Shown: positions 6,900 through 14,767 of the stretch, one piece after another
Layout of the letters: each line of letters opens with the position of its first letter
How positions within the stretch are numbered: position 1 is the stretch's first letter
Assembly: GCA_036166415.1 (NCBI GenBank)
Contig: JAYZHP010000034.1
Span: forward strand, 1-14,767
DNA length: 14,767 nucleotides
Source of the DNA: TMED108 sp036166415
GTDB taxonomy: Bacteria > Fidelibacterota > Marinisomatia > Marinisomatales > TCS55
Direction: 5' to 3'
The notes under the pieces: model-generated
Told to the model about the DNA's origin: nothing
The model's database searches: none
Seen by the model: only the letters and a program-made list of their open reading frames with translations
Program-made: the position numbers and the translations under genes

Positions 6900-7403
6900 A
6901 TGAAAAATGAACAATTAAGACATTATAAGATATTTGATGGACTAGATGATGATCAATTAAACAAATTTCATTCTGTAATGGTAAAAGAAAAAGTTGATAG
7001 CGGAAAAAGATTTATTGTTGAAGGTGATGAAGGTAATTCCATTTATCTTTTATTAGATGGAAATGTTGAGATTAATCAAGCCCTTACCCTTTCTGTAAAT
7101 AAGGGTGATTCTGATAATCGAGAAAAGTCAATTATGAAACTCTCACATAAGGATTATCCTCAATTTGGTGAGATGTCTATTTTTTCTGAAGGTGATGTAA
7201 GAACTGCAAATGTAAGAGCAGAAACCAACTGCACTCTTGCAAAAATGGATAAAAATGAATTATTTAAAATATGCGATGATAACCCTGAATTAGGATTTAT
7301 TGTAATGCGAAACCTTGGACGAATCATAACTGCAAATTTGGTTAAAGCAAATCAGAATGTATTAAAGCTTACCACGGCGTTTAGCCTTATTTTAGACCGC
7401 TAG
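6900..7403 (+). CDS. Stand-alone cyclic-nucleotide-binding-domain protein
   Basis: This 167-aa protein is essentially a single CRP/CAP-effector-type beta-roll with flanking helices. The start HYKIFDGLDDDQLNKF (8-23) is the usual entry helix. EGDEGNSIYLLLDGNVEI (41-58) is the glycine-turn strand pair, and FGEMSIFSEGDVRTANVRAE (89-108) is the phosphate-binding cassette, keeping FGE (89-91) and the Arg (R101) expected to contact the cyclic phosphate. No DNA-binding helix-turn-helix follows: after the C-helix region (about 129-160) the chain ends, so it is not a CRP-type regulator. No membrane segment is seen. It follows the potassium channel gene by 7 bases, so a role as a separate ligand-sensing partner of the channel is a reasonable inference. 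Whether it binds cAMP, cGMP or another nucleotide is unknown. Confidence 0.87.
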   Translation: MKNEQLRHYKIFDGLDDDQLNKFHSVMVKEKVDSGKRFIVEGDEGNSIYLLLDGNVEINQALTLSVNKGDSDNREKSIMKLSHKDYPQFGEMSIFSEGDVRTANVRAETNCTLAKMDKNELFKICDDNPELGFIVMRNLGRIITANLVKANQNVLKLTTAFSLILDR

Positions 7404-7441
7404 GTCTATGTAACAACCAAATTTATATGTGAGCTTTTCAT

Positions 7442-10078
7442 ATGTCAACGCCACAACTTGATACAAAATATAACTGGGACCAATTAGAAGATAAATGGTA
7501 TTCCTATTGGCTTGATAAAAAATATTTTCATGCTGATGAAAATTCCCCCAAAGAATCTTTTACAATAGTTATACCTCCTCCAAATGTGACAGGAAAATTA
7601 ACGATGGGTCACGTATTGAATAATACTATTCAAGATATTTTAATTCGTAAAGCACGAATGGAGGGAAAAAATGCATGCTGGGTCCCAGGAACAGATCATG
7701 CTTCCATTGCCACTGAATCAAAAGTTGTTGCTATGTTATCAGATAAGGGGATAGAAAAATCTAATCTCTCTCGCGAAGAATTTTTAGAATATGCTTGGGA
7801 ATGGAAAGAAAAATATGGTGGAATAATCATTAAGCAGCTCAAGACTCTTGGTTGCTCATGCGACTGGGATAGAGAGCGCTTTACAATGGATGAAGATTAT
7901 ACTAAAGCGATAATGCACGCTTTTGTTGAACTTTATAATAACAATTTGATTTATAAAGGCAAAAGGCTTGTCAACTGGTGCCCAGTATCAAAATCAGCAA
8001 TTAGCGATGAAGAGGTAATCCATCAAGAAAAAAATGGGAAATTATGGTATTTACGTTATCCAATATCTAATGAAGAAGAATTCCTAACAGTTGCAACAAC
8101 TCGCCCTGAAACCATGCTTGGAGATACGGCAGTTGCTGTAAATCCTAATGATAAACGATATAGTCATCTCGTTGGAAAAAAAGTATTGCTTCCTCTTGCT
8201 GATCGTGAAATACCGATAATTTTTGATGAATTTGTCAATATTGACTTTGGGACAGGCTGCGTTAAAGTGACACCAGCTCATGATCCAAATGATTTTGAAA
8301 TGGCAGAACGTCATGAACTTCCATTTATAAATATAATGAATAATGATGCGACACTTAATCATAGGGTTCCCAAGCAATTCCAAAAATTATCTCGAGAAAA
8401 TGCTAGAAAAGCCATAGTTAAGGAAATGGATGAAAAAGGGTTACTTGATAAAGTTGAAGATTATACAAATAATGTAGGTTTTTCTGAAAGAGGCAGTGTA
8501 CCTATTGAATATTATTTATCTGATCAATGGTATATGAAGATGGAAAGTTTGGCAAAGCCAGCCTTAGATGTTGTGAAATCAGGTAAAATAAAATTTCATC
8601 CAGAGCATTGGGTAAAAACTTATAACCATTGGATGGAAAATATTAAGGATTGGTGTATCAGCAGACAATTAATTTGGGGTCATCAAATTCCAGTCTGGTA
8701 TCATAAAGAAAATCCGGATACAATTCATGTATCAATAGATGGCCCTAAAGATCCAGAAAACTGGGATCGTGATGATGATGTTTTAGATACATGGGCCTCT
8801 TCATGGCTTTGGTCTTTTGCTGTTCATGATTGGCCAAATAAAGATCAAAACCTAAAAGCTTTCTATCCTACAGATGTACTAGTAACTGGTCCTGATATTA
8901 TTTTTTTCTGGGTGGCAAGAATGATTATGGCTGGAATTGAGTTTAAAGATGAAATCCCATTTAAAGATGTATATTTTACTTCTATCTTAAGAGATAAGGA
9001 CGGAAAAAAATTCAGCAAATCCTTAGGAAATTCACCTGACCCCTTTAATCTTTTTAAAGAGTATGGGACTGATGCTGTTCGATTTTCTACGATGCTAATG
9101 TCTCCACAAGGTTTAGACGTACTATTTTCTAATGATAGATTAGAAATCGGGAGAAATTTTATGAATAAGCTCTGGAATGCTTCAAGATTTGTTCATATGA
9201 ATTTAGATGATAGGGAAATAAATACCGATAAAATTGATATCAATCAACTAGAAGCTCCAGAAAAATGGATATTAAATAAACTTGAAGAAACAGCACTAGA
9301 AGTAAATAAATGCCTGGATAGTTTTAGATTTAATGAAGCAGCTAAACTCATCTATGAATTTACATGGAATGATTATTGTGACTGGTATATTGAAGTTGCA
9401 AAAACACGATTTTATGGTAAAGATAAAATAAAAAACGAAGTTGCTCAGAAAGTAGCTGTAAAATCCCTTAAGGGTATATTGACACTCTTGCATCCCTATG
9501 CCCCATTCATTACTGAAGAAATTTGGTCTTATTTTAGAAATAGTGGTGATCGAGACTTGATAGTTTCTCCCTGGATTAGCCCCCAAGCTTTTAGACCAGA
9601 TAAAGATGCGCTACACTCATTTGATATCATTAAGAGTACTGTTTCAGCGATAAGAATGATAAGAAGTAAAATGAATGTTCCTACAAATAAACGTTCAGAT
9701 ATCATAATTCGCAAAGGAAAACAATTTGAATCAATTATTCGCGATTATAGTGATATCATTAAATCTCTAGCTAGCGTTGACAACATTACTTTTTCAAATG
9801 ATAAGAAAAAACCAGAAAAATCTGCAACCGTGATAACTCATCAAATGGAAATTTTTGTACCTCTTGAAGGCTTGATAGATTTTGAAATAGAAATATCACG
9901 CCTTTCTAAACGTTTGAATGAATTAGATAAACATGTAATATCTATCAAGCAAAAATTATCAAATAAAAACTTTGTTGATCGTGCGCCCAAAGAAATTGTT
10001 TCCCATGAAAAACAAAAATTGGATGATATGATTGTTGAGTATAATTTGGTAAAGCAAAATTTAGATATATTAATATGA
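7442..10078 (+). CDS. valS: Valyl-tRNA synthetase
   Basis: This class I aminoacyl-tRNA synthetase charges tRNA-Val with valine and edits misactivated threonine. At 878 aa it is full length. In order it has PPPNVTGKLTMGH (45-57, the HIGH region), the editing domain with TTRPETMLGDTAVAVNP and GTGCVKVTPAHDPNDFE, NVGFSERGSVPIE, ISRQLIWGHQIPVWY, LDTWASSWLWSF, TGPDIIFFWVARMIMAG, then KFSKS (523-527, the KMSKS loop), an anticodon-binding helical domain, and a C-terminal coiled coil from about 810 (LIDFEIEISRLSKRLNELDK). The first His of the HIGH motif is Thr54 and the KMSKS Met is Phe524. The start is supported by the normal distance to PPPNVTG; only a weak GTGAG lies upstream. The last 4 bases (ATGA) overlap the next gene. 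Confidence 0.97.
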   Translation: MSTPQLDTKYNWDQLEDKWYSYWLDKKYFHADENSPKESFTIVIPPPNVTGKLTMGHVLNNTIQDILIRKARMEGKNACWVPGTDHASIATESKVVAMLSDKGIEKSNLSREEFLEYAWEWKEKYGGIIIKQLKTLGCSCDWDRERFTMDEDYTKAIMHAFVELYNNNLIYKGKRLVNWCPVSKSAISDEEVIHQEKNGKLWYLRYPISNEEEFLTVATTRPETMLGDTAVAVNPNDKRYSHLVGKKVLLPLADREIPIIFDEFVNIDFGTGCVKVTPAHDPNDFEMAERHELPFINIMNNDATLNHRVPKQFQKLSRENARKAIVKEMDEKGLLDKVEDYTNNVGFSERGSVPIEYYLSDQWYMKMESLAKPALDVVKSGKIKFHPEHWVKTYNHWMENIKDWCISRQLIWGHQIPVWYHKENPDTIHVSIDGPKDPENWDRDDDVLDTWASSWLWSFAVHDWPNKDQNLKAFYPTDVLVTGPDIIFFWVARMIMAGIEFKDEIPFKDVYFTSILRDKDGKKFSKSLGNSPDPFNLFKEYGTDAVRFSTMLMSPQGLDVLFSNDRLEIGRNFMNKLWNASRFVHMNLDDREINTDKIDINQLEAPEKWILNKLEETALEVNKCLDSFRFNEAAKLIYEFTWNDYCDWYIEVAKTRFYGKDKIKNEVAQKVAVKSLKGILTLLHPYAPFITEEIWSYFRNSGDRDLIVSPWISPQAFRPDKDALHSFDIIKSTVSAIRMIRSKMNVPTNKRSDIIIRKGKQFESIIRDYSDIIKSLASVDNITFSNDKKKPEKSATVITHQMEIFVPLEGLIDFEIEISRLSKRLNELDKHVISIKQKLSNKNFVDRAPKEIVSHEKQKLDDMIVEYNLVKQNLDILI

Positions 10079-11406
10079 AACAAATCCTTCTATTATTTAT
10101 TACTTCTTCATTATCATTTGCACAATCCTTATATGCTAATATGACAATCTATAAAGATGATTTTGCATTAATTAAGCAACCTGTTCTTTGGGAAGAACTT
10201 GAATCAGATCAAAATATTATTATTTGGGATATATTACCGATCGGAATAGTTCAAGGCTCACCTTTCTTAAGTTTAGATAATGCAAATGTGTTAATTCAAA
10301 GTTTCAATCAAGACGTCTTTCGTTTTTCTGATCGCCTTTATAATTACCTTGGAACAAAAGTTGATGTAAAGCTCATAAATGAAAATGACATGAATGGCAC
10401 TTTAGTAGAAGTAACAGATAAAACATTAACTTTACAACGCAGAAGATCGGTAATCTCATTTAATCGAGATAGGATAGACTATATTAATATTCCAGGGATG
10501 ATGGAGAATATTCAATTTAAACCAACTCTCAAATGGACAATAGAAACGGAGCAAGAAACTGATACTATCGCTGGAAATCTAACTTATTTGACCTCCGGAT
10601 TTGATTGGAATGCAAATTATAGATTTATAGTAGAACCAAATGGAGATGAGGCTCAATTTATTTCAGAAGCATCTGTTGTGAATAATAGCAACATAAATTT
10701 TGAGAACATCACCTTAAGCCTAGTTGAGGGTCAGCTAAATATGGATACCCAACAAAATTCGCAAATGCGATTTTTTGAAAATAAATCCTCTAAACCAACT
10801 GCTAAAATATCTCAATTGGGAGATTACCATATATATAGCATTAATTCCGATATAAGCTTAATTAGTAAAGAGACAATTATTACTAGGCTTTACCCCTCAA
10901 GAAAGGTATCATTCAATAAAACATATTTATTTGAAAATGATGAAAGAGGGCAAAAAGAAGAACCACTCTCTGTTGAATATGCGATTCCAAATACAGCTCA
11001 AAACAATTTAGGACTACCTATGCCTCAAGGGAAAATTCAACTTTATCAATTACTAAGTAATGGGAATATTGAATTTATTGGTCAGGATAAAATTATGCAA
11101 ATTCCTAAAAATGAAACTGCCACTGTTTCCTCAGGGAAAGCCTTTGATGTTATAGGTGAGAGAAAAGTTCTTAATTATGATCGCCAACGCAAAAGCGAAG
11201 AGGCATCAATCAGTGTTAAAATATCAAACACATTAAATAAATCTATCGATGTCCGTTTGATTGAACATATCTATGGGGATTGGGTTGTGCGTAATGCCTC
11301 ATCAAATTATCGAAAGGTTGATGCATCAACTATTCATTTTTCTCTTTCAATTTCCCCCGAAAGCTCGCGTACTATAACCTATACTTATCGTAAGGAATGG
11401 AAATAA
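10075..11406 (+). CDS. Secreted DUF4139 domain protein
   Basis: The function is unknown. The N-terminus MKQILLLFITSSLSFAQSLYA is a Sec signal peptide, with cleavage plausible after A16 or A21, so the protein is exported to the periplasm or surface. The mature part matches the DUF4139 family: YLTSGFDWNANY (171-182), GLPMPQGKIQLYQ (313-325), FIGQDKI (334-340), GKAFDVIGERK (354-364), a late GDWVV (401-405) and the C-terminal TITYTYRKEW. The family is all-beta and reads like tandem immunoglobulin-like modules. No enzymatic residues stand out, and no further TM segment is seen. At 443 aa it appears complete. The ATG overlaps the valS TGA (ATGA), so it depends on translational coupling or reinitiation, and no Shine-Dalgarno is visible. 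recG starts 7 bases after its stop. Confidence 0.85.
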   Translation: MKQILLLFITSSLSFAQSLYANMTIYKDDFALIKQPVLWEELESDQNIIIWDILPIGIVQGSPFLSLDNANVLIQSFNQDVFRFSDRLYNYLGTKVDVKLINENDMNGTLVEVTDKTLTLQRRRSVISFNRDRIDYINIPGMMENIQFKPTLKWTIETEQETDTIAGNLTYLTSGFDWNANYRFIVEPNGDEAQFISEASVVNNSNINFENITLSLVEGQLNMDTQQNSQMRFFENKSSKPTAKISQLGDYHIYSINSDISLISKETIITRLYPSRKVSFNKTYLFENDERGQKEEPLSVEYAIPNTAQNNLGLPMPQGKIQLYQLLSNGNIEFIGQDKIMQIPKNETATVSSGKAFDVIGERKVLNYDRQRKSEEASISVKISNTLNKSIDVRLIEHIYGDWVVRNASSNYRKVDASTIHFSLSISPESSRTITYTYRKEWK

Positions 11407-11413
11407 ATCTACT

Positions 11414-13498
11414 GTGCCTGAAAAGGCTTTAGATCTTTTTGGCCCATTAAGCTCAATTAAGGGGATAGGGCCATCAAAAAATGATATCCTAATCGAAAAT
11501 GGAATTAATAATATCTATGATCTATTAAATTATTTTCCTCGAAAATATTTAGATCGTAGCACTATCACCCCTATTGCTAATATAAAAAATAATTCCCAAG
11601 CAAATTTAGTTGGGAAAATAGAGGCTGCTGGCCTAGTAAAAGGTAGAAAACGTCAATTTTTTAAGGCAATTCTAGCTGATAAGAGCGGAATGGTAACACT
11701 GACTTGGTTTAATGGGGCAAAATATTTAAGTAAATCGATTAAAATTGGTGATCATTTAGCCGTAAGCGGAAAGGTTGAATTTTACAATAAACTTCAAATC
11801 ATTCACCCAGAATATGATAGGCTCAATGACGAAGATGATCCATTAAATTCAGGTATTATTACACCTCTTTATCCAATATCAGGAACATTGAGAAAAAGCC
11901 GGATGGATAGTCTTTTCTTTAGAAAGTCTATACGAAATATTTGTAGCGAACTTGGTGAAATATCTGATTTCTTCGGGATACAATTCAGAAAAAAATACAA
12001 TATTATTTCTCAGAATGATGCTCTTAGACAAATACATTTTCCAGACTCTAATGAATTATTACAAAAGGCTATTAATAGATTAAAATTTAATGAACATTTC
12101 TTTTTCCAATTATTAATGCTTTCAAGAAGGGCATTGAATAAAAAACTCCCAAGCAAGTCATTGAAAAAAACTGGTATTCAGACAAAAATGATTTATAATA
12201 ATATCAATTTTAATCTTACAAATGCGCAAAAACACTCCATTAAAGAAATAAACGATGATCTATCTAAGCCTTATGCAATGAATCGCTTATTGCAGGGAGA
12301 TGTTGGATCTGGAAAAACAATTATAGCTATTTTAGCTGCCTCAATTGCCGTATCTAATAATTGCCAGGTTGCGATCATGGCACCAACAGAGATTCTTGCG
12401 AATCAACATTATAAATCATTTAGAAAGCTAGCTGATCATGCACAAATGTCTTGTGCTCAACTTATTGGTGGCATGCCAGCCGGGGATCGTAAAAAGCTTT
12501 TATCGGGAATAGAGAATGGCAAAGTAAATATTGTAGTAGGTACGCATGCCCTAATCCAAAATGACATTATATTTAATTCTTTAGGATTAGTTATTGTTGA
12601 TGAGCAACATCGGTTTGGAGTTAATCAAAGAAGTTTATTGGTTCAGAAAGGGCTAAACCCGCACTTATTGATGATGACCGCAACGCCAATTCCAAGAACA
12701 TTAGCAATAACATACCATGGAGATATGGATTTATCGATTATTGATGAACTACCCAAAGATAGAATTCCTATTGTAACAAAAACTGTCAATAAAGAGAGAT
12801 TAGATAAAATTTATTCATTTATGGTGGATGAGATTAAATCTGGAAGACAATGTATTATTGTATATCCATTAGTAGAAGAATCTGAAAAATCAGATTTAAC
12901 TGCAGCCATTGAAATGCATGACTATCTATCACAAAATATTTTTAAGGAAATGAAAGTTGGGTTGCTGCATGGACGACTACCCAAAGATGACAAAGATGCG
13001 ATAATGACAGATTTTTCAAATAATAAAATTAATATATTGATATCAACTACTGTTATAGAGGTTGGAATTGATGTGCCAAATGCAACGGTGATGCTTATTG
13101 AACATGCCGAGAGGTTTGGGTTAACTCAGCTCCATCAGCTTCGAGGTAGAGTAGGACGTGGAAATAAAAAAAGTTATTGTATTCTAGTTCAGCGAAATTT
13201 TACAGAAAGCTCAAAAAAACGATTACAAATAATGGAATCTACCAATGATGGCTTTATAATTTCAGATGAAGACCTTAAACTAAGAGGCCCAGGGGAATTT
13301 TTTGGAATCAAACAGAGTGGCTTCTTAAATTTTAAAATAGCAAACATAGTTACAGATGGCGCTCTAATCAATAAGGCAAGAGATGCCGCAAATAAATTGC
13401 TTAATAATGATATTAATACGCTACCTTCAAGGAACAAAAGAGTTTATAATGAGTTGATAAATTTGTACGGAGAAAAATTAGAAAATGCTATCACTTGA
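11414..13498 (+). CDS. recG: ATP-dependent DNA helicase RecG
   Basis: RecG is a superfamily 2 double-strand translocase that remodels stalled forks, D-loops and R-loops. The 694-aa protein has the usual length. The N-terminal wedge region has a helix-hairpin-like IKGIGPSKNDIL (15-26), FPRKYLDRS and an OB-fold (about 63-135). The helicase lobes show Walker A GDVGSGKT (295-302), APTEILANQH, DEQHRFG (396-402), MTATPIPRT (421-429) and motif VI QLRGRVGRG (575-583). The C-terminal TRG-type element LRGPGEFFGIKQSG (623-636) couples ATPase to translocation. The start is GTG, the only sensible in-frame start after the TAA at 11375. A TAAGGA lies 17 bases upstream, too far to be a standard Shine-Dalgarno. 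It is likely co-transcribed with valS and the DUF4139 gene. Confidence 0.96.
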   Translation: MPEKALDLFGPLSSIKGIGPSKNDILIENGINNIYDLLNYFPRKYLDRSTITPIANIKNNSQANLVGKIEAAGLVKGRKRQFFKAILADKSGMVTLTWFNGAKYLSKSIKIGDHLAVSGKVEFYNKLQIIHPEYDRLNDEDDPLNSGIITPLYPISGTLRKSRMDSLFFRKSIRNICSELGEISDFFGIQFRKKYNIISQNDALRQIHFPDSNELLQKAINRLKFNEHFFFQLLMLSRRALNKKLPSKSLKKTGIQTKMIYNNINFNLTNAQKHSIKEINDDLSKPYAMNRLLQGDVGSGKTIIAILAASIAVSNNCQVAIMAPTEILANQHYKSFRKLADHAQMSCAQLIGGMPAGDRKKLLSGIENGKVNIVVGTHALIQNDIIFNSLGLVIVDEQHRFGVNQRSLLVQKGLNPHLLMMTATPIPRTLAITYHGDMDLSIIDELPKDRIPIVTKTVNKERLDKIYSFMVDEIKSGRQCIIVYPLVEESEKSDLTAAIEMHDYLSQNIFKEMKVGLLHGRLPKDDKDAIMTDFSNNKINILISTTVIEVGIDVPNATVMLIEHAERFGLTQLHQLRGRVGRGNKKSYCILVQRNFTESSKKRLQIMESTNDGFIISDEDLKLRGPGEFFGIKQSGFLNFKIANIVTDGALINKARDAANKLLNNDINTLPSRNKRVYNELINLYGEKLENAIT

Positions 13499-13516
13499 AG
13501 CGCAATATAGACTATT

Positions 13517-13536
13517 CATCTTATGTCTCTAAGATG
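13517..13536 (+). repeat. Short inverted repeat after recG
   Basis: CATCTTA (13517-13523) and TAAGATG (13530-13536) form a perfect 7-bp stem with a 6-base loop, 19 bases after the recG stop. The tail (TACTTTATC) has no T-run, so it is a poor intrinsic terminator. The rest of the 97-base gap 13499-13595 contains only AT-rich sequence and the next gene's ribosome binding site. Confidence 0.35.
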
Positions 13537-13583
13537 TACTTTATCAGCTTCAATTCAATAAAAATAAACTAATTATACTATAG

Positions 13584-13589
13584 AGAGGA
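13584..13589 (+). promoter_or_regulatory. Ribosome binding site of the DUF1844 gene
   Basis: AGAGGA lies 6 bases before the ATG at 13596, a good Shine-Dalgarno with normal spacing that fixes this start. Confidence 0.65.
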
Positions 13590-13595
13590 TAATTA

Positions 13596-13982
13596 ATGTC
13601 TGATAATCAATTAAAAAAAGAAGATCAACTTTTTATTCATTTAGTTAACACATTCGTCCAAAGTGCATGGATATCCTTAGGTAAGGTAAAAAACCCTGTG
13701 TCTGATGAATTAGAAAGAAATTTGGACCAGGCATCATATTATATTGATTTGCTAGATATGCTTCAGACAAAAATGAAAGGCAATTTAACTGAATGGGAAG
13801 AGCAATATATATTGCATAGCTTAAGTGAATTAAAGCTGAATTTTATAGATGAAAAGAAAAAAAAGGAATCTGATTCTGCTACTGATAATGGCAAAACGGA
13901 TGAAAAGCCTCAAGATGAAGAAAAACAAAAGCCCAAGCCCAAGCCTAAATCAAAAGCAACAAAGAAACCTAAGAAGAAATAA
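13596..13982 (+). CDS. DUF1844 domain protein with Lys/Pro-rich tail
   Basis: The function is unknown. Residues about 10-85 match DUF1844: FIHLVNTFVQSAWISLGKVKNP (13-34), then LDQASYYIDLLDMLQTKMKGNLTEWEE (43-69) and a last helix LHSLSELKLNFI. The domain is small and all-helical, with the family's LG-x-(2)-NP turn and the KGNLT element. After residue 86 comes an unstructured, highly charged tail (K, E, D, P) with a KPKPKPK run and a final KKPKKK, probably a nucleic-acid or membrane-surface contact or a linker; this is inference. The tail-coding DNA has three near-identical AAGCCC/T units (13929-13946). No signal peptide or TM segment is seen. The gene is 97 bases from recG and 5 bases before the DUF2723 gene, so the pair probably shares a transcript. 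Confidence 0.85.
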   Translation: MSDNQLKKEDQLFIHLVNTFVQSAWISLGKVKNPVSDELERNLDQASYYIDLLDMLQTKMKGNLTEWEEQYILHSLSELKLNFIDEKKKKESDSATDNGKTDEKPQDEEKQKPKPKPKSKATKKPKKK

Positions 13983-13987
13983 AATCA

Positions 13988-14767
13988 ATGGATTCATACA
14001 ATAAAAAATTAAGTCTATTTTTTGCTGTTTTTGTTATGTGTATGTCATTCGTTGTCTATGTATTAACGATGGCAGATACAGTTCCATATTGGGATTCCGG
14101 AGAATTTATTGCAACTTCATATATCCTTGGTGTTCCGCATCCACCAGGTAGCCCTTTATATTTAATCATAGGTCGAATATTTTCAATGATTCCATTTAAT
14201 CCTGATATTGCATTTAGAATAAATCTTATATCTCCAGTTGTCAGTGCTCTTGCCGTAATGTTTTTATATCTTTCTTGTGTAAAGCTTATTATTGGCTATA
14301 GAGGACAGATTAAATCACAAATTGATTCTATAATTATTTTTGGGTCCTCTATAGTGGGTTCTCTTACTTTTGCATTTACTGATTCGCATTGGTTCAATGC
14401 AGTAGAGGCTGAAGTATATGGATTTTCTACTTTTTTTACAGCAATTGTAGTATGGCTAATCTTGCATTGGTCTGAAAGAGCTGATGAAAAAGGGAATGAG
14501 CGCTATATTCTAATTATAGCTTATATGATCGGGCTTGCCACAGGCGTTCATTTATTGAATTTATTAGCTCTCCCATTTTTAGCATTAATCATTTTCTTTA
14601 GAAAATTTGAATTCTCTTATAAAGGCTTTGTAATTACAACAGCTATTACCGGTGTTGTCTTTTATTTGATAAACACTGGAATCATTAATGGGATGCCAAA
14701 ATTGGTAGATAAAATAGGACTCCCCGCTGTTATTTTAATGTGTGTATTGATTTTTGGATTAATGGTA
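13988..14767 (+). CDS. DUF2723 membrane protein, TMEM260-like (partial, 3' end off the window)
   Basis: The frame is open from ATG 13988 to the window edge, 260 codons without a stop; family members are usually much longer, so most of the C-terminus is missing. The sequence is strongly hydrophobic. TM segments are expected near 9-28, 81-101, 114-131, 147-160, 173-190, 192-204 and 213-229. The DUF2723 N-terminal signature is clear: YWDSGEFIATSYILGVPHPP (34-53), followed by GSPLY; D36 and E39 sit in the first loop, as the catalytic acid does in GT-C glycosyltransferases. FNAVEAEVYG (136-145) and GVHLLN (186-191) are further family motifs. Human TMEM260 is a protein O-mannosyltransferase; lipid-sugar-dependent glycosyl transfer at the membrane is plausible but unproven for bacterial members. 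It lies 5 bases after the DUF1844 stop, with only a weak AAGAAG upstream. Confidence 0.88.
   Translation, partial: MDSYNKKLSLFFAVFVMCMSFVVYVLTMADTVPYWDSGEFIATSYILGVPHPPGSPLYLIIGRIFSMIPFNPDIAFRINLISPVVSALAVMFLYLSCVKLIIGYRGQIKSQIDSIIIFGSSIVGSLTFAFTDSHWFNAVEAEVYGFSTFFTAIVVWLILHWSERADEKGNERYILIIAYMIGLATGVHLLNLLALPFLALIIFFRKFEFSYKGFVITTAITGVVFYLINTGIINGMPKLVDKIGLPAVILMCVLIFGLMV

Noticed and set aside
7393..7408. 6-bp inverted repeat TAGACC/GGTCTA at the end of the cNMP-domain gene
   Set aside because: The stem is short, overlaps the stop codon and is not followed by a T-run; not a convincing terminator.
8084..8383. Minus-strand open frame inside valS (also those at 9296-9586, 9529-9714 and 9841-10083)
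   Set aside because: Antisense shadows of valS with Phe/Ile/Cys-rich, motif-free translations.
13574..13579. TATACT resembling a -10 box upstream of the DUF1844 gene
   Set aside because: No matching -35 at the right spacing, and the start would fall at the ribosome binding site.
13929..13946. Three tandem AAGCCC/T units
   Set aside because: They encode the KPKPKP run of the DUF1844 protein's tail; low-complexity coding sequence, not a CRISPR or regulatory repeat.

Overview
The window is a compact, AT-rich stretch of bacterial chromosome. All thirteen genes lie on the + strand, with gaps of 0 to about 100 bases. No stretch over 300 bases lacks a gene, and I see no tRNA, rRNA, CRISPR array, insertion sequence, prophage gene or attachment site. 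The content is housekeeping. The primary sigma factor lacks region 1.1 and reads like the Bacteroidetes-type protein, and most starts lack a Shine-Dalgarno sequence. Together with DUF2723, DUF1844 and DUF4139 proteins this points to the FCB superphylum. A marine Marinimicrobia (SAR406)-like or related lineage is my best guess, but it is an inference from gene content and style, not a database match.

Layout: (1) 1-111 is the tail of an upstream reading frame. (2) 131-1720 holds tatD and ksgA (16S rRNA dimethyltransferase), an order recalling tatD-rnmV-ksgA of Firmicutes. (3) 1799-2912 holds rpoD, rpsU and a clear intrinsic terminator. (4) 2928-5686 holds a phosphohexomutase of the phosphoglucosamine/phosphomannomutase family and an RNA m5U methyltransferase with a TRAM domain and iron-sulfur cysteines. 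(5) 5765-7403 holds a two-TM potassium channel with an RCK domain, followed 7 bases later by a free-standing cyclic-nucleotide-binding-domain protein. (6) 7442-13498 holds valS, a secreted DUF4139 protein whose start overlaps the valS stop, and recG, which starts with GTG. (7) 13596-14767 holds a DUF1844 protein and the N-terminal part of a DUF2723 membrane protein (TMEM260-like, GT-C type) that runs off the window.

Several genes serve translation: 16S modification (KsgA), ribosome assembly and initiation (bS21), RNA methylation (RlmD/RlmCD-type) and tRNA charging (ValS). RpoD directs bulk transcription, and TatD and RecG deal with DNA processing and repair. The channel and cNMP-domain pair is the one module that suggests a specific regulatory device: the usual fused ligand-gated channel appears here as two adjacent polypeptides.

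I found no clearly undescribed large system. The points most worth a second look are the channel/cNMP pair, the strong Shine-Dalgarno of rpsU in an SD-poor genome, the Thr-for-His change in the valS HIGH motif, the terminator only 15 bases from the next start codon, and the two co-transcribed unknown-function genes (DUF4139, DUF1844/DUF2723).
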